Origin: JAVBMJ01 sp031551275
GTDB taxonomy: Bacteria; Bacteroidota; Bacteroidia; Bacteroidales; Rikenellaceae
Length of the DNA: 64,000 nt
Reading direction: 5' to 3'
Assembly: GCA_031551275.1 (NCBI GenBank)
Contig: JAVBNX010000013.1
Location: 119,641 to 183,640, forward strand
Under the pieces are notes generated by a model, which was not told the origin of the DNA, did no database searches, and saw only the letters and a list, made by a program, of their open reading frames with translations. Position 1 is the first letter of the stretch. Each line of letters begins with the position of its first letter. Positions 52,992 through 60,440 of this stretch are shown here, piece by piece. A program made the translations under genes and the position numbers.

Positions 52992-53574
52992 CTTCCAACG
53001 CTTTTTGAGCCTGTGCCTGCCCGGCCGCAAAGGCCGCCAGGTTCTGGCTTACCACCTCTTCCCCTTTGGAGGCGAACAACTCCGCGACCGCTTTTTTGAC
53101 TGCCTCGGGGTCGAGCCCGATGGCGAAGCAGGCGGCTCCCAGCAAAAGGATGTTGGCCGAACGCGGGGATCCGCACTCGCGGGCCAATGTTTCGGCGTCG
53201 ACCAACAACACCTTGCCGCTCTTTTCCAGCGCCTCGTACACCGCTTCGATCTGGGGGTAATTTCCGATGTTGACCACCGCTTCCGATCCGGTCACGATCC
53301 AGCCGCCCGGCTTGAGCCAGGGGATGTAGCGCAGGGACTCAAGCGGTTCGAGCGAGATGATCAGATCGGCCATCCCCTTGGGGATCAGGTCCGAATAGAT
53401 GTTTTCGGAGTTCAGCCTCAAGTGGGATTGCACGTCCCCGCCCCGCTGGCTCATGCCGTGGACCTCGGCCTGCTTGACGCTCAGGCCCTCTTCCAGGGCC
53501 GCCCGTCCGATGACCGCTGCGATGGTCAGGATGCCTTGCCCGCCCACGCCGCTCAGTATGATATCGCACTTCAT
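52978..53574 (-). CDS. iorB: Indolepyruvate oxidoreductase subunit beta
   Basis: The 198-residue gamma-type domain of 2-oxoacid:ferredoxin oxidoreductases has ILSGVGGQGILTIAAVIG, AEVHGMSQRGGDVQSHLRL and LLVDAETLAREC. With IorA it decarboxylates arylpyruvates to arylacetyl-CoA and reduces ferredoxin. Its start overlaps the iorA stop (ATGA), and its end overlaps the aminotransferase start. The length is normal. Confidence 0.95.
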   Translation of the reverse strand: MKCDIILSGVGGQGILTIAAVIGRAALEEGLSVKQAEVHGMSQRGGDVQSHLRLNSENIYSDLIPKGMADLIISLEPLESLRYIPWLKPGGWIVTGSEAVVNIGNYPQIEAVYEALEKSGKVLLVDAETLARECGSPRSANILLLGAACFAIGLDPEAVKKAVAELFASKGEEVVSQNLAAFAAGQAQAQKALEDGKK

Positions 53575-55148
53575 TTCTTATGCTTTCTTTTGAGGGTTTG
53601 GATGCACTCCCGGCGGGGAATGATGACCGAAACGCCCCGGTATTCCACCTCGCGGTCGATCAACCCGGTGATCGCGTCCATGTTCTTGGGCAGGGGGGTA
53701 ACCACGTGCAAGTGCTCCGCCTCCACCCCCAGGGCCAGGCAGATCGCTTCGAGCTTGCCCGTGCCGGAGGAGTCCTGGCCCCCGGTCATGGCCGTGGTCA
53801 GGTTGTCGGAGATGATGATGGTAACGGGTGCGTTCGAGTTGACCGCGTCCAGCAGGCCCGTCATGCCCGAGTGGGTAAAGGTCGAGTCCCCGATCACGGC
53901 CACAGCGTATTTCAGCCCCGCGTCGGTGGCCCCTTTGGCCATCGTGATCGACGCGCCCATGTCCACGCAGGTGTCGATCGCGCGGAAAGGAGGCAACGCC
54001 CCGAGGGTGTAGCAACCGATGTCCGAAAAGACTTTGCAGTCGGCTTTGGCCGCGACGACGCGGTTCAGGGCCTCATACACGTCCCTGTGGCCGCACCCCG
54101 CGCAGAGCGAGGGGGGCCGGGGAACCACGATGGGGCACGCCTCGCCTTCGGGCAGGGGGGGGAGGCCCAGGGCGTGGCGCACGGCGTTGGGGTTGAGCTC
54201 GCCCGTGCGGGGCAGCTTGCCGTTCAGGCGCCCGGAGACGGTGCACGGCGAGGGCAGGATGCCCCTGATTACTTCCTCCAGGATGGGCTGGCCCTCCTCC
54301 ATGATCAGCAGCTCTTCGCAGTTCCAGGCCATCTGCCGGATGATGTCGTCGGGCAAGGGGTACTGCCCGATCTTGAGCACGGGGAAATCCCCCAGTTCGG
54401 GGGCCCACTCCATCAGGTAGTTGTAGGCGATCCCGCACGCGAGGATCCCCATCCGTTTGTCGTTGCCGTTGCGGTAGTTGTTCCATCCCGACAGCCGGGC
54501 CAGCCGCCCCATCTCGGGCTGCACGCCCACCAGGGCCTCGTACCGCCGCCGCGCGTTGACGGGCAGCAAGACCCAGTCGGCGGGGTTTTTCGGGAAGTGG
54601 ATCGGCTCCGGTTCCAGGCTTCCGCCCCGGGCCACCACGGCGCGTGAGTGGGCCAGGCGCGTGGTAATGCGCAACATCACGGGCAATCCCAGCCGCTCGG
54701 AGAGCTCCAGACCGTAGGCGACCATGTCGTAGGCCTCCTGCTGGTTGGAGGGCTCCAAAAGGGGGATCATGGCGAACTTGGCGTACCAGCGCGAGTCCTG
54801 CTCGTTCTGCGAGGAGTGCATCGAGGGGTCGTCGGCCGATACGACCAACAGGCCCCCGTTAGTCCCCGTCATGGCCGAGTTGATAAAAGCGTCGGCCGCC
54901 ACGTTCAGCCCCACGTGCTTGAAGCAGACGATGGCTCGCCGGCCCACGTAGCTTACCCCGAGGGCGGCCTCCATGGCCGTCTTTTCGTTGGTACACCAAC
55001 GGCTGTGTATCTTCGGCGCGTGGCTTTGGATGTATTCGGTAATCTCGGTCGAGGGGGTGCCGGGATAGGCGTAGACCCCTGTGATCCCCGCGTCGATGGC
55101 TCCCTGCGCAATGGCCTGGTCGCCGAGAAGCAATAATTTTTCGCTCAC
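53571..55148 (-). CDS. iorA: Indolepyruvate oxidoreductase subunit alpha, without ferredoxin domain
   Basis: The 525-residue thiamine-diphosphate subunit has YPGTPSTEI near the N terminus (28-36) and RWCTNEKTAMEAALG. The zinc- or cofactor-region CAGCGHRDVYEALN and the TPP pocket IGDSTFTHSGMTGLLDAV follow. It ends at RRECIQTLKRKHKK, just where classical archaeal IorA proteins (over 600 residues) continue into two [4Fe-4S] motifs. Those cysteines are absent, so electrons must leave by another protein or site. The start is GTG. It is first in an operon with iorB and an aminotransferase. Confidence 0.93.
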   Translation of the reverse strand: MSEKLLLLGDQAIAQGAIDAGITGVYAYPGTPSTEITEYIQSHAPKIHSRWCTNEKTAMEAALGVSYVGRRAIVCFKHVGLNVAADAFINSAMTGTNGGLLVVSADDPSMHSSQNEQDSRWYAKFAMIPLLEPSNQQEAYDMVAYGLELSERLGLPVMLRITTRLAHSRAVVARGGSLEPEPIHFPKNPADWVLLPVNARRRYEALVGVQPEMGRLARLSGWNNYRNGNDKRMGILACGIAYNYLMEWAPELGDFPVLKIGQYPLPDDIIRQMAWNCEELLIMEEGQPILEEVIRGILPSPCTVSGRLNGKLPRTGELNPNAVRHALGLPPLPEGEACPIVVPRPPSLCAGCGHRDVYEALNRVVAAKADCKVFSDIGCYTLGALPPFRAIDTCVDMGASITMAKGATDAGLKYAVAVIGDSTFTHSGMTGLLDAVNSNAPVTIIISDNLTTAMTGGQDSSGTGKLEAICLALGVEAEHLHVVTPLPKNMDAITGLIDREVEYRGVSVIIPRRECIQTLKRKHKK

Positions 55149-55160
55149 TGTGATTCTAAC

Positions 55161-55919
55161 TTACAAAATTTCAAATGGGTCGGCATCCTTCAGCACCGGG
55201 AATTTCGCCCGGAAGGCTTCGAGGAGCGCCATATCGACCTCTCCGTGAATTACCCCTTCGGTGTTATCCTCGCCTGCGGCGACCGTGTTCCCGTAGGGAT
55301 CGATCAGGGCCGAATGGCCGTTGTAGTGCGCCGCGGGGTCGTCCCCGATCCTATTCACTCCGGCCACGTAGCATTGGTTCTCGATGGCGCGCGCCCTTAA
55401 AAGCGCGTCCCACGCCCCGATCCGGGCCTCGGGCCAACTGGCCACGCAGAGGATCATATCGTAATCCTGCTTCGAGCGCGCCCAGACCGGGAAGCGGAGG
55501 TCGTAGCAGACCAGCAGCAGGATCCGCCAGCCCAAAAAATCGACCACCACGCGCTCTTTGCCCGCCGTGTAGTATTTGTCCTCACCCGAATAGGTAAACA
55601 GGTGCCGTTTGTCGTAACGCTGGGCGCTTCCGTCGGGTTTTACGAACCAGAAGCGGTTGTAATATTTCCCGTCCTCGACCGTCGAGACCGTCCCGGCCAG
55701 CGCCGCGCCTTTGCGGGCGGAGAGGCCTTTCATCCACGCCAGGGTGGTCCCGTCCCTGTCCGACGAGGCGTCGGGGGGCATGGTAAAACCCGTGGTAAAC
55801 ATCTCGGGCAAGAGATAGAGGTCGGCCTGGGCAGCCCCTTCGATCAGGGCCTCCAGCCGCATCCGGTTGCTGTCGGGCGACCGCCAGGCGAGATCCGCCT
55901 GAAGCAGGGAAATTTTCAT
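55161..55919 (-). CDS. Nitrilase-superfamily amidohydrolase (omega-amidase-like)
   Basis: The 252-residue C-N hydrolase has the Glu-Lys-Cys triad: Glu39 in LLPEMFTTGF, Lys104 in RYDKRHLF and Cys138 in LLVCYDLRFP. The sequence around the triad is YafV/omega-amidase-like, so it probably deaminates alpha-ketoglutaramate or alpha-ketosuccinamate. These are by-products of glutamine- and methionine-type transaminations. That would suit the aminotransferase 2 kb away. It lies 12 bp upstream of iorA on the same strand and may head the operon. Confidence 0.9.
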   Translation of the reverse strand: MKISLLQADLAWRSPDSNRMRLEALIEGAAQADLYLLPEMFTTGFTMPPDASSDRDGTTLAWMKGLSARKGAALAGTVSTVEDGKYYNRFWFVKPDGSAQRYDKRHLFTYSGEDKYYTAGKERVVVDFLGWRILLLVCYDLRFPVWARSKQDYDMILCVASWPEARIGAWDALLRARAIENQCYVAGVNRIGDDPAAHYNGHSALIDPYGNTVAAGEDNTEGVIHGEVDMALLEAFRAKFPVLKDADPFEIL

Positions 55920-55973
55920 ACCGGGACGATTGAAACGCCAAAAGTACGAAAAAATTTCATAATCTGTCAGCTG

Positions 55974-56678
55974 CTACCGCTTCAAACTTGCCTGCGAGAC
56001 GGCCAGGGTCGCCACACTGATCGTGCAATCGGGCACGGCGCGCAGGATCGCCTCGCCCAGCGAAACGATCGTCGCCCCGGTGGTTAGCACGTCGTCCATC
56101 AAAAGGATGTGTTTGCCTTTGAGCCTTTCGGGTTTGCGGACACGGAAGATCCCCTCGGCGTTCTCCCACCGCTGCTCCTTGTCTTTGCGCGTCTGGCTGG
56201 GGTTGTTTACCGTCCGGGCCACGCACCGCGCGTCGACGGTAATGCCCATCCTGCGCGCCGCGCCCCGGGCCAGGTACTCCGACTGGTTGTAGCCCCGGCG
56301 CAGCTTTTTGAGCGGATGCAGGGGTACGGGCACGATCAAATCCACATCCCCGTACATCCCCGATTCGGCCAGGGCCTCGCCCAGCCACCCGCCCATATCG
56401 ACCGCCAGGCGCCAACTGCCCCGGTACTTGAAATCGAGCACCAGGGGCAGATAGGGGCTGTCGCCAGCGTAAAAAAAGAGCGATGAGGCTTGTACCACAG
56501 GGATCAATCCCCAGAACTTGCGCGCCACGGGGTTGTCCTCCGTCCCTTCGAACCGAGTCAGGGGAACGTCCATGCGGCAGGCGGTGCACATGACCCGCTC
56601 ACCCTGCCCCAGGGCGGCCCCGCAGGCCGCGCAGAGGGGAGGGTAGAACAAAGAGAGAATATCCCCCGTCCAGCCCAT
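55974..56678 (-). CDS. comF: ComF family phosphoribosyltransferase-like protein
   Basis: The 234-residue protein has an N-terminal zinc-ribbon-like double CxxC (CAACG then CTAC) and a phosphoribosyltransferase-type motif ILLMDDVLTTGAT. The family is required for DNA uptake in transformable bacteria but is widespread elsewhere with an unclear role. RRGYNQSEYLARG is a family signature. The start MGWTGDILSLFYP replaces a longer ORF that runs back into the sulfatase gene. It lies 8 bp after that gene. Confidence 0.93.
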   Translation of the reverse strand: MGWTGDILSLFYPPLCAACGAALGQGERVMCTACRMDVPLTRFEGTEDNPVARKFWGLIPVVQASSLFFYAGDSPYLPLVLDFKYRGSWRLAVDMGGWLGEALAESGMYGDVDLIVPVPLHPLKKLRRGYNQSEYLARGAARRMGITVDARCVARTVNNPSQTRKDKEQRWENAEGIFRVRKPERLKGKHILLMDDVLTTGATIVSLGEAILRAVPDCTISVATLAVSQASLKR

Positions 56679-56686
56679 GCGATCGC

Positions 56687-58150
56687 TTAGTGTCCGCCGG
56701 AGAATGCGGGGGCCGCGGGGGGCTGCACCTTGCGCGGATGGTCGCACGACACGGGTCCGTCCCCGTCGTTCGGGTCGAACCAGTAGCCCCACTTGGCCAT
56801 GTAGTAGTGCCCGCACTCGAACTTGTCGCCGAGTTTGGCGAGTCTTTCGTCCAGCACCTTATCCAACGCTTTTTGAACTTTTTCGTAGGACTTGTCGCCG
56901 ACCAGGTTATCCAACTGGAAGGGGTCCTTCGCGTTGTCGTACAAGAGCCAGGGACCTTCCAGGCCGCGGACGTAGGTGTAGCGTTGCGACCTCACGCCCC
57001 GGTATTCGCGCCCGCCCATCGAGTAGCTCCACTGGTGGAAGGGGACGTAGCAGGCGATCAGCGAAACGGTGTCGGGAGCCTCGGCCTTGCCCTTGAAATA
57101 GCCCGAAAAGTCATTGCCCTCCACGGTCCGGGGAATCTTTATGCCGCTCATGGACAATAGGGTAGGCATAATGTCCGGCGATCCGAAAGGCGTGTCGACC
57201 ACCTTTTGGCTGTCGCCCAACTCCATGGGATAGCGCATCACGAAGGGGACCCGGATCGACTCGTCCCAGGGCTTTTGCTTGTTGATGTGGCCGTGGGAGT
57301 GGAGCATGTCCCCGTGGTCGGAGGTAAAGACGAAGATCGTGTTTTTGGCGATCCCGGCCTTGTCGACCGCCGCCAAAAGTTGCCCGACACAGACGTCCAG
57401 GGCCGCGATGTGCGCATAATAGCCTTTGTAGGTCTCCAGCGCCTCCTGCCGGTCTTTTTCAGGCACGTTCTCGCGCAGGGTCGGCGAGATTCCGGCGTAG
57501 AGGGCGCGGTACTCCTCCGGGGCGGTGTCGTAAGGGGAGTGCGGGGGACCCCAGGAGAGCACCATCATAAAGGGCTTGGATGGGTCCCTCTCGCCGATGT
57601 ACCGGACCGCGTCCCGGGTCTGGGCTATGGCGTCGTACCCCTCCCAGGTCAGCCTTTCGGGGGAGTCGCCCTCGTAGTAGAACGATTTATTGTAATCGTG
57701 GGTGCATTCCAGGGCTTTCCAGTAGTCGAATCCCATGTGACGCTCGGGTGGGATGTAATCGAGCCGCCCGTGGCCGTCGACGTGCAGTTTGCCGATGTAG
57801 GCCGTGTTGTAACCGCTATCCTTGTAGGCGTCGCCCAGAAACGTGAGGTTCTGCGCGATGGGACGGTCGTTGTAAAATACCCCGTTGGTCAGGGGGTAGG
57901 TCCCCGTGAGCAGGCATCCCCTGTACGCCCCCGAAACGGGGCAGTTGGAGACCGCATGGGTCAGCACGAGACTTTGCCGCGCCAGCTTGTCGATGTGGGG
58001 GGTAAGCACCTCGCGGTTGCCCATGTAGCCCACGTCCTGCCCCCGCCACTGGTCGGCGAAGACAAAGACCACGTTGGGTTTCTGGGCCTGGGTCGCCGCG
58101 GTCCCCAGCAGGGATAGCGCACCCAGTGCAAAGAGATTCTTTGTGTTCAT
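56687..58150 (-). CDS. Secreted Ser-type sulfatase
   Basis: The 487-residue alkaline-phosphatase-superfamily enzyme has a signal peptide (about 1-22, ending TQAQ) and the N-terminal metal site VFVFADQWRGQD. The formylglycine motif is SGAYR (Ser73-Arg77) followed by LLTG, so the modified residue is serine and needs an anaerobic radical SAM maturase (anSME), which is not encoded here. FTSDHGDMLHSHG holds metal ligands. Its substrate, probably a sulfated host or algal glycan, cannot be named. No SusCD or glycosidase is adjacent. Confidence 0.93.
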   Translation of the reverse strand: MNTKNLFALGALSLLGTAATQAQKPNVVFVFADQWRGQDVGYMGNREVLTPHIDKLARQSLVLTHAVSNCPVSGAYRGCLLTGTYPLTNGVFYNDRPIAQNLTFLGDAYKDSGYNTAYIGKLHVDGHGRLDYIPPERHMGFDYWKALECTHDYNKSFYYEGDSPERLTWEGYDAIAQTRDAVRYIGERDPSKPFMMVLSWGPPHSPYDTAPEEYRALYAGISPTLRENVPEKDRQEALETYKGYYAHIAALDVCVGQLLAAVDKAGIAKNTIFVFTSDHGDMLHSHGHINKQKPWDESIRVPFVMRYPMELGDSQKVVDTPFGSPDIMPTLLSMSGIKIPRTVEGNDFSGYFKGKAEAPDTVSLIACYVPFHQWSYSMGGREYRGVRSQRYTYVRGLEGPWLLYDNAKDPFQLDNLVGDKSYEKVQKALDKVLDERLAKLGDKFECGHYYMAKWGYWFDPNDGDGPVSCDHPRKVQPPAAPAFSGGH

Positions 58151-58167
58151 TTCAAAAAAGGTTTATC

Positions 58168-59217
58168 TTACCGTTTGGCCGTTTTGGAAAATTTGGAGGG
58201 AGCGGGCGTGTCAATGTTGGCCACGGCATGGAAAATGGCGTCGATTACCTGCGACATACGCCCGATGTCGAGCGTCTCCATGGTGTCGGTGGGCTGGTGG
58301 TAGTTCTTGTTGCGGAAGAAAGCCGTGTTGGTCACCATCATCGCGTCATACCCCGCGTTCCAGTAATTCAGGTGGTCCGAAAAATCGATTCCCTGTACTT
58401 TGGCGGGGGACTTGAGGTGGTTGACCGTCACTTCGGCCTGTTCTCCCGCGCAATGGTCCCGGCCGGGCAACGCGGCGGCTGTCTGCGCGCCGTCGAACTG
58501 CGCGGAAAAAGCCCGCACGAAATCGCCGTAGCCCGACCGTTTGACCAGCAGGATGTAGTCTCCCGTGCGGCCGTAGAGGACCTTCATCGGTCCGATGGGG
58601 TAGTCCTGTGAGCGGGGCGCGTCGCTGAAATAGCCGATCATTTCGATGGCTACCATACCGTAAACCGGCGTTGAGGAGGCTTTGAGCGATTGGGCGTGGA
58701 TGTTGCTGCCCATGTGGGGCGTACGGAAGAAAGGCGGCTCTTCCAGTGTATAGGCCACCAACTCGACGGGGCGTGTAAGGGGTGTCCCGTGCAGCATGCG
58801 CGCCAACTCCAGCAGCGCCACCACACCCGAGGCGTTGTCGTCGGCCCCCTGCTGGTCGCCGCAGACGTCGTAGTGCGCTCCGACGACCACGACGGGTTTG
58901 GACGGCCACGGCTGCAAAGCCCTTCCGTGGGCCGCCTTACCCGTCCCGAACCGGCACACCACGTTGCGGTAGATCTTTCCTTTGACCTGGTAGGGCTGGT
59001 AGAACACCGTGTCGGCGTAGCGGGCGAAATGGTCGTGGATATAGGCCGCCGTGCGGTCGAGTAGGGGCACGTTGCGGTAATTGCGGTAACCGTCGGTCTT
59101 GGTAATCGTCCTGAGGTGGGTAGCCACGAGCGCTGTGTCGGCTTTTCTTCCCTGCCCCCGCACCGTTCCGCCGGCAATGAAAAGCAAGGCGGCCAATGCG
59201 AATGCAATTCTTCTCAT
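58168..59217 (-). CDS. Secreted M28-family zinc peptidase
   Basis: The 349-residue exported peptidase (signal about 1-20) has the two-zinc site of M28 aminopeptidases: VVGAHYDVCGDQQ (His), GADDNASGVVALLELAR (bridging Asp), LEEPPFF (catalytic Glu), VAIEMIGYF and a late HQPTDTMETLD (His). The start at MRRIAFALAAL was set because the -7 box TATATTTG ends 5 bp upstream, making the longer ORF untranscribable from it. The promoter is part of repeat cassette copy C. It is followed by the sulfatase 17 bp later and may be co-transcribed with it. Confidence 0.92.
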   Translation of the reverse strand: MRRIAFALAALLFIAGGTVRGQGRKADTALVATHLRTITKTDGYRNYRNVPLLDRTAAYIHDHFARYADTVFYQPYQVKGKIYRNVVCRFGTGKAAHGRALQPWPSKPVVVVGAHYDVCGDQQGADDNASGVVALLELARMLHGTPLTRPVELVAYTLEEPPFFRTPHMGSNIHAQSLKASSTPVYGMVAIEMIGYFSDAPRSQDYPIGPMKVLYGRTGDYILLVKRSGYGDFVRAFSAQFDGAQTAAALPGRDHCAGEQAEVTVNHLKSPAKVQGIDFSDHLNYWNAGYDAMMVTNTAFFRNKNYHQPTDTMETLDIGRMSQVIDAIFHAVANIDTPAPSKFSKTAKR

Positions 59218-59222
59218 GACTA

Positions 59223-59285
59223 CAAATATAAGGAAAGCCGAGAGACAAGCCAAATTTATTTGAGCTTGTCCGAGGCGCATCCTAT
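59223..59285 (-). repeat. Promoter-bearing intergenic cassette, copy C (upstream of M28 peptidase)
   Basis: On the minus strand the order is ATAGGATGCGCCTCGG (identical to copy A), a hairpin GACAAGC/GCTTGTC, CTCTCGGCTTTC and the -7 box TATATTTG (59223-59230), 5 bp before the peptidase ATG. The loop sequence differs from the other copies. Confidence 0.8.
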
Positions 59286-59373
59286 ATTGGACAAGCGAAG
59301 CGCAGTCAAATATAGCGATATCCCGATGATCTGCAATTATAAAAAACTATCTTTGCCTTCGGCGAAGATTTGG

Positions 59374-59432
59374 GCGCCTCGGCAATTCTTTCGAGCGAGC
59401 TTGAAAATTGCTCTCAGCTTTTGTTACCTTTG
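59374..59432 (+). repeat. Promoter-bearing intergenic cassette, copy B (upstream of DMT permease)
   Basis: The order is GCGCCTCGGCAATT, a hairpin TTTCGAGC/GCTTGAAA, CTCTCAGCTTTTG and the -7 box TACCTTTG (59425-59432), 7 bp before the permease ATG. A further TATCTTTG lies at 59348-59355. With copy C it makes a head-to-head divergent promoter region of about 220 bp. Confidence 0.8.
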
Positions 59433-59439
59433 CGCCCGA

Positions 59440-60342
59440 ATGAAATCAAAGGCACAAAAAGCCCTCCTGTTCGCGTTGATCGCCTCGGTGCTCTGGGCAC
59501 TGGTCAACCCATTGATCAAGTTCGGTTTGGGCTCGGGTATGCCGCCCCTGAATTTCGCGGGGCTGCGGTTTTTTTGCTCGGGCGTGATCCTTTTGCTCTA
59601 CACCGCCCACAAAGGGATGTGGCGGGAGGTCTGGGAGAACCGGGGCCTTTTCGCCGCGCTGGTCTTCGCCAACATGCTGCTGGGGTACGCCACGTTCTAT
59701 TACGGGGTGGCGATGACCCCCGCGGCCATCTCCTCGATCGTGGTGGGGACCACCCCCCTGGTCAACGTGCTGCTGGCCCACTTTGCCGCCCGGAACGACC
59801 GCCTCGACGCGCGCAAGGCGATCAGCATCGCCGTGAGCATGGCCGGGGTGGTGCTGATCGTGGGCAACGGGGGAGAGGGCGGGGGTCTGATGTCGGGAGC
59901 GGGGATCGTGGGCGTTTCGCTCCTTTTCGCGAGCATTATTTCGCAGGGCCTTTGTGCCATCAAAGTCTCCGAATACCAAAAATCGGTCGACCCGGTCTTT
60001 ATGAACGGCGTGCAGATGCTTTTGGGCGGGGCCAGCCTCTACATCGCCGGGGTGGCCACCGAAGGGTTCTATCCCCTGGCCGGCCTGGGGGGCTCTTTTT
60101 ACGCCGCCTTTGCCGGTCTGGTCGTTATTTCCGTATTTGCTTTCTCATTCTGGTTCACCGCTTTGAGGCTTCCGGGCGGCAAGGTCTCCGAGTTGAATAT
60201 GTGCCGGTTGGTCAACCCCGTGCTGGGGGCTACCCTGAGCTGGATCATGATCCCCGGCGAACACCCCACCCTGAGCACGGTCGCGGGGATGGTTATCATC
60301 GTGGGGTCGCTGCTCTTTTATTTCGGCCGAAAGCAGGCGTAA
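59440..60342 (+). CDS. EamA/DMT-family transporter
   Basis: The 300-residue membrane protein has ten hydrophobic segments arranged as two EamA repeats (about 5-140 and 155-297), characteristic of drug/metabolite transporters that export amino acids, nucleotides or other small molecules. FYYGVAMTPAAISSIVVGTTPL is the conserved end of repeat one, given here in part as AISSIVVGTTPL. The ATG is 7 bp from a -7 box carried by cassette copy B, so the mRNA would be almost leaderless. The substrate is unknown. Confidence 0.92.
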   Translation: MKSKAQKALLFALIASVLWALVNPLIKFGLGSGMPPLNFAGLRFFCSGVILLLYTAHKGMWREVWENRGLFAALVFANMLLGYATFYYGVAMTPAAISSIVVGTTPLVNVLLAHFAARNDRLDARKAISIAVSMAGVVLIVGNGGEGGGLMSGAGIVGVSLLFASIISQGLCAIKVSEYQKSVDPVFMNGVQMLLGGASLYIAGVATEGFYPLAGLGGSFYAAFAGLVVISVFAFSFWFTALRLPGGKVSELNMCRLVNPVLGATLSWIMIPGEHPTLSTVAGMVIIVGSLLFYFGRKQA

Positions 60343-60392
60343 CCATACGGTTAAGATTAAGTTATAATAAAGATGTTTTTCAAAGAATTTAA

Positions 60393-60400
60393 TACCTTTG
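60393..60400 (+). promoter_or_regulatory. -7 promoter element of the TonB-dependent receptor gene
   Basis: TACCTTTG fits TAnnTTTG and lies 40 bp before the ATG in an A/T-rich leader region. Confidence 0.65.
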
Positions 60401-60440
60401 CCATATAAAATTTACGTTAATCTCATCTAAACCACTCACA

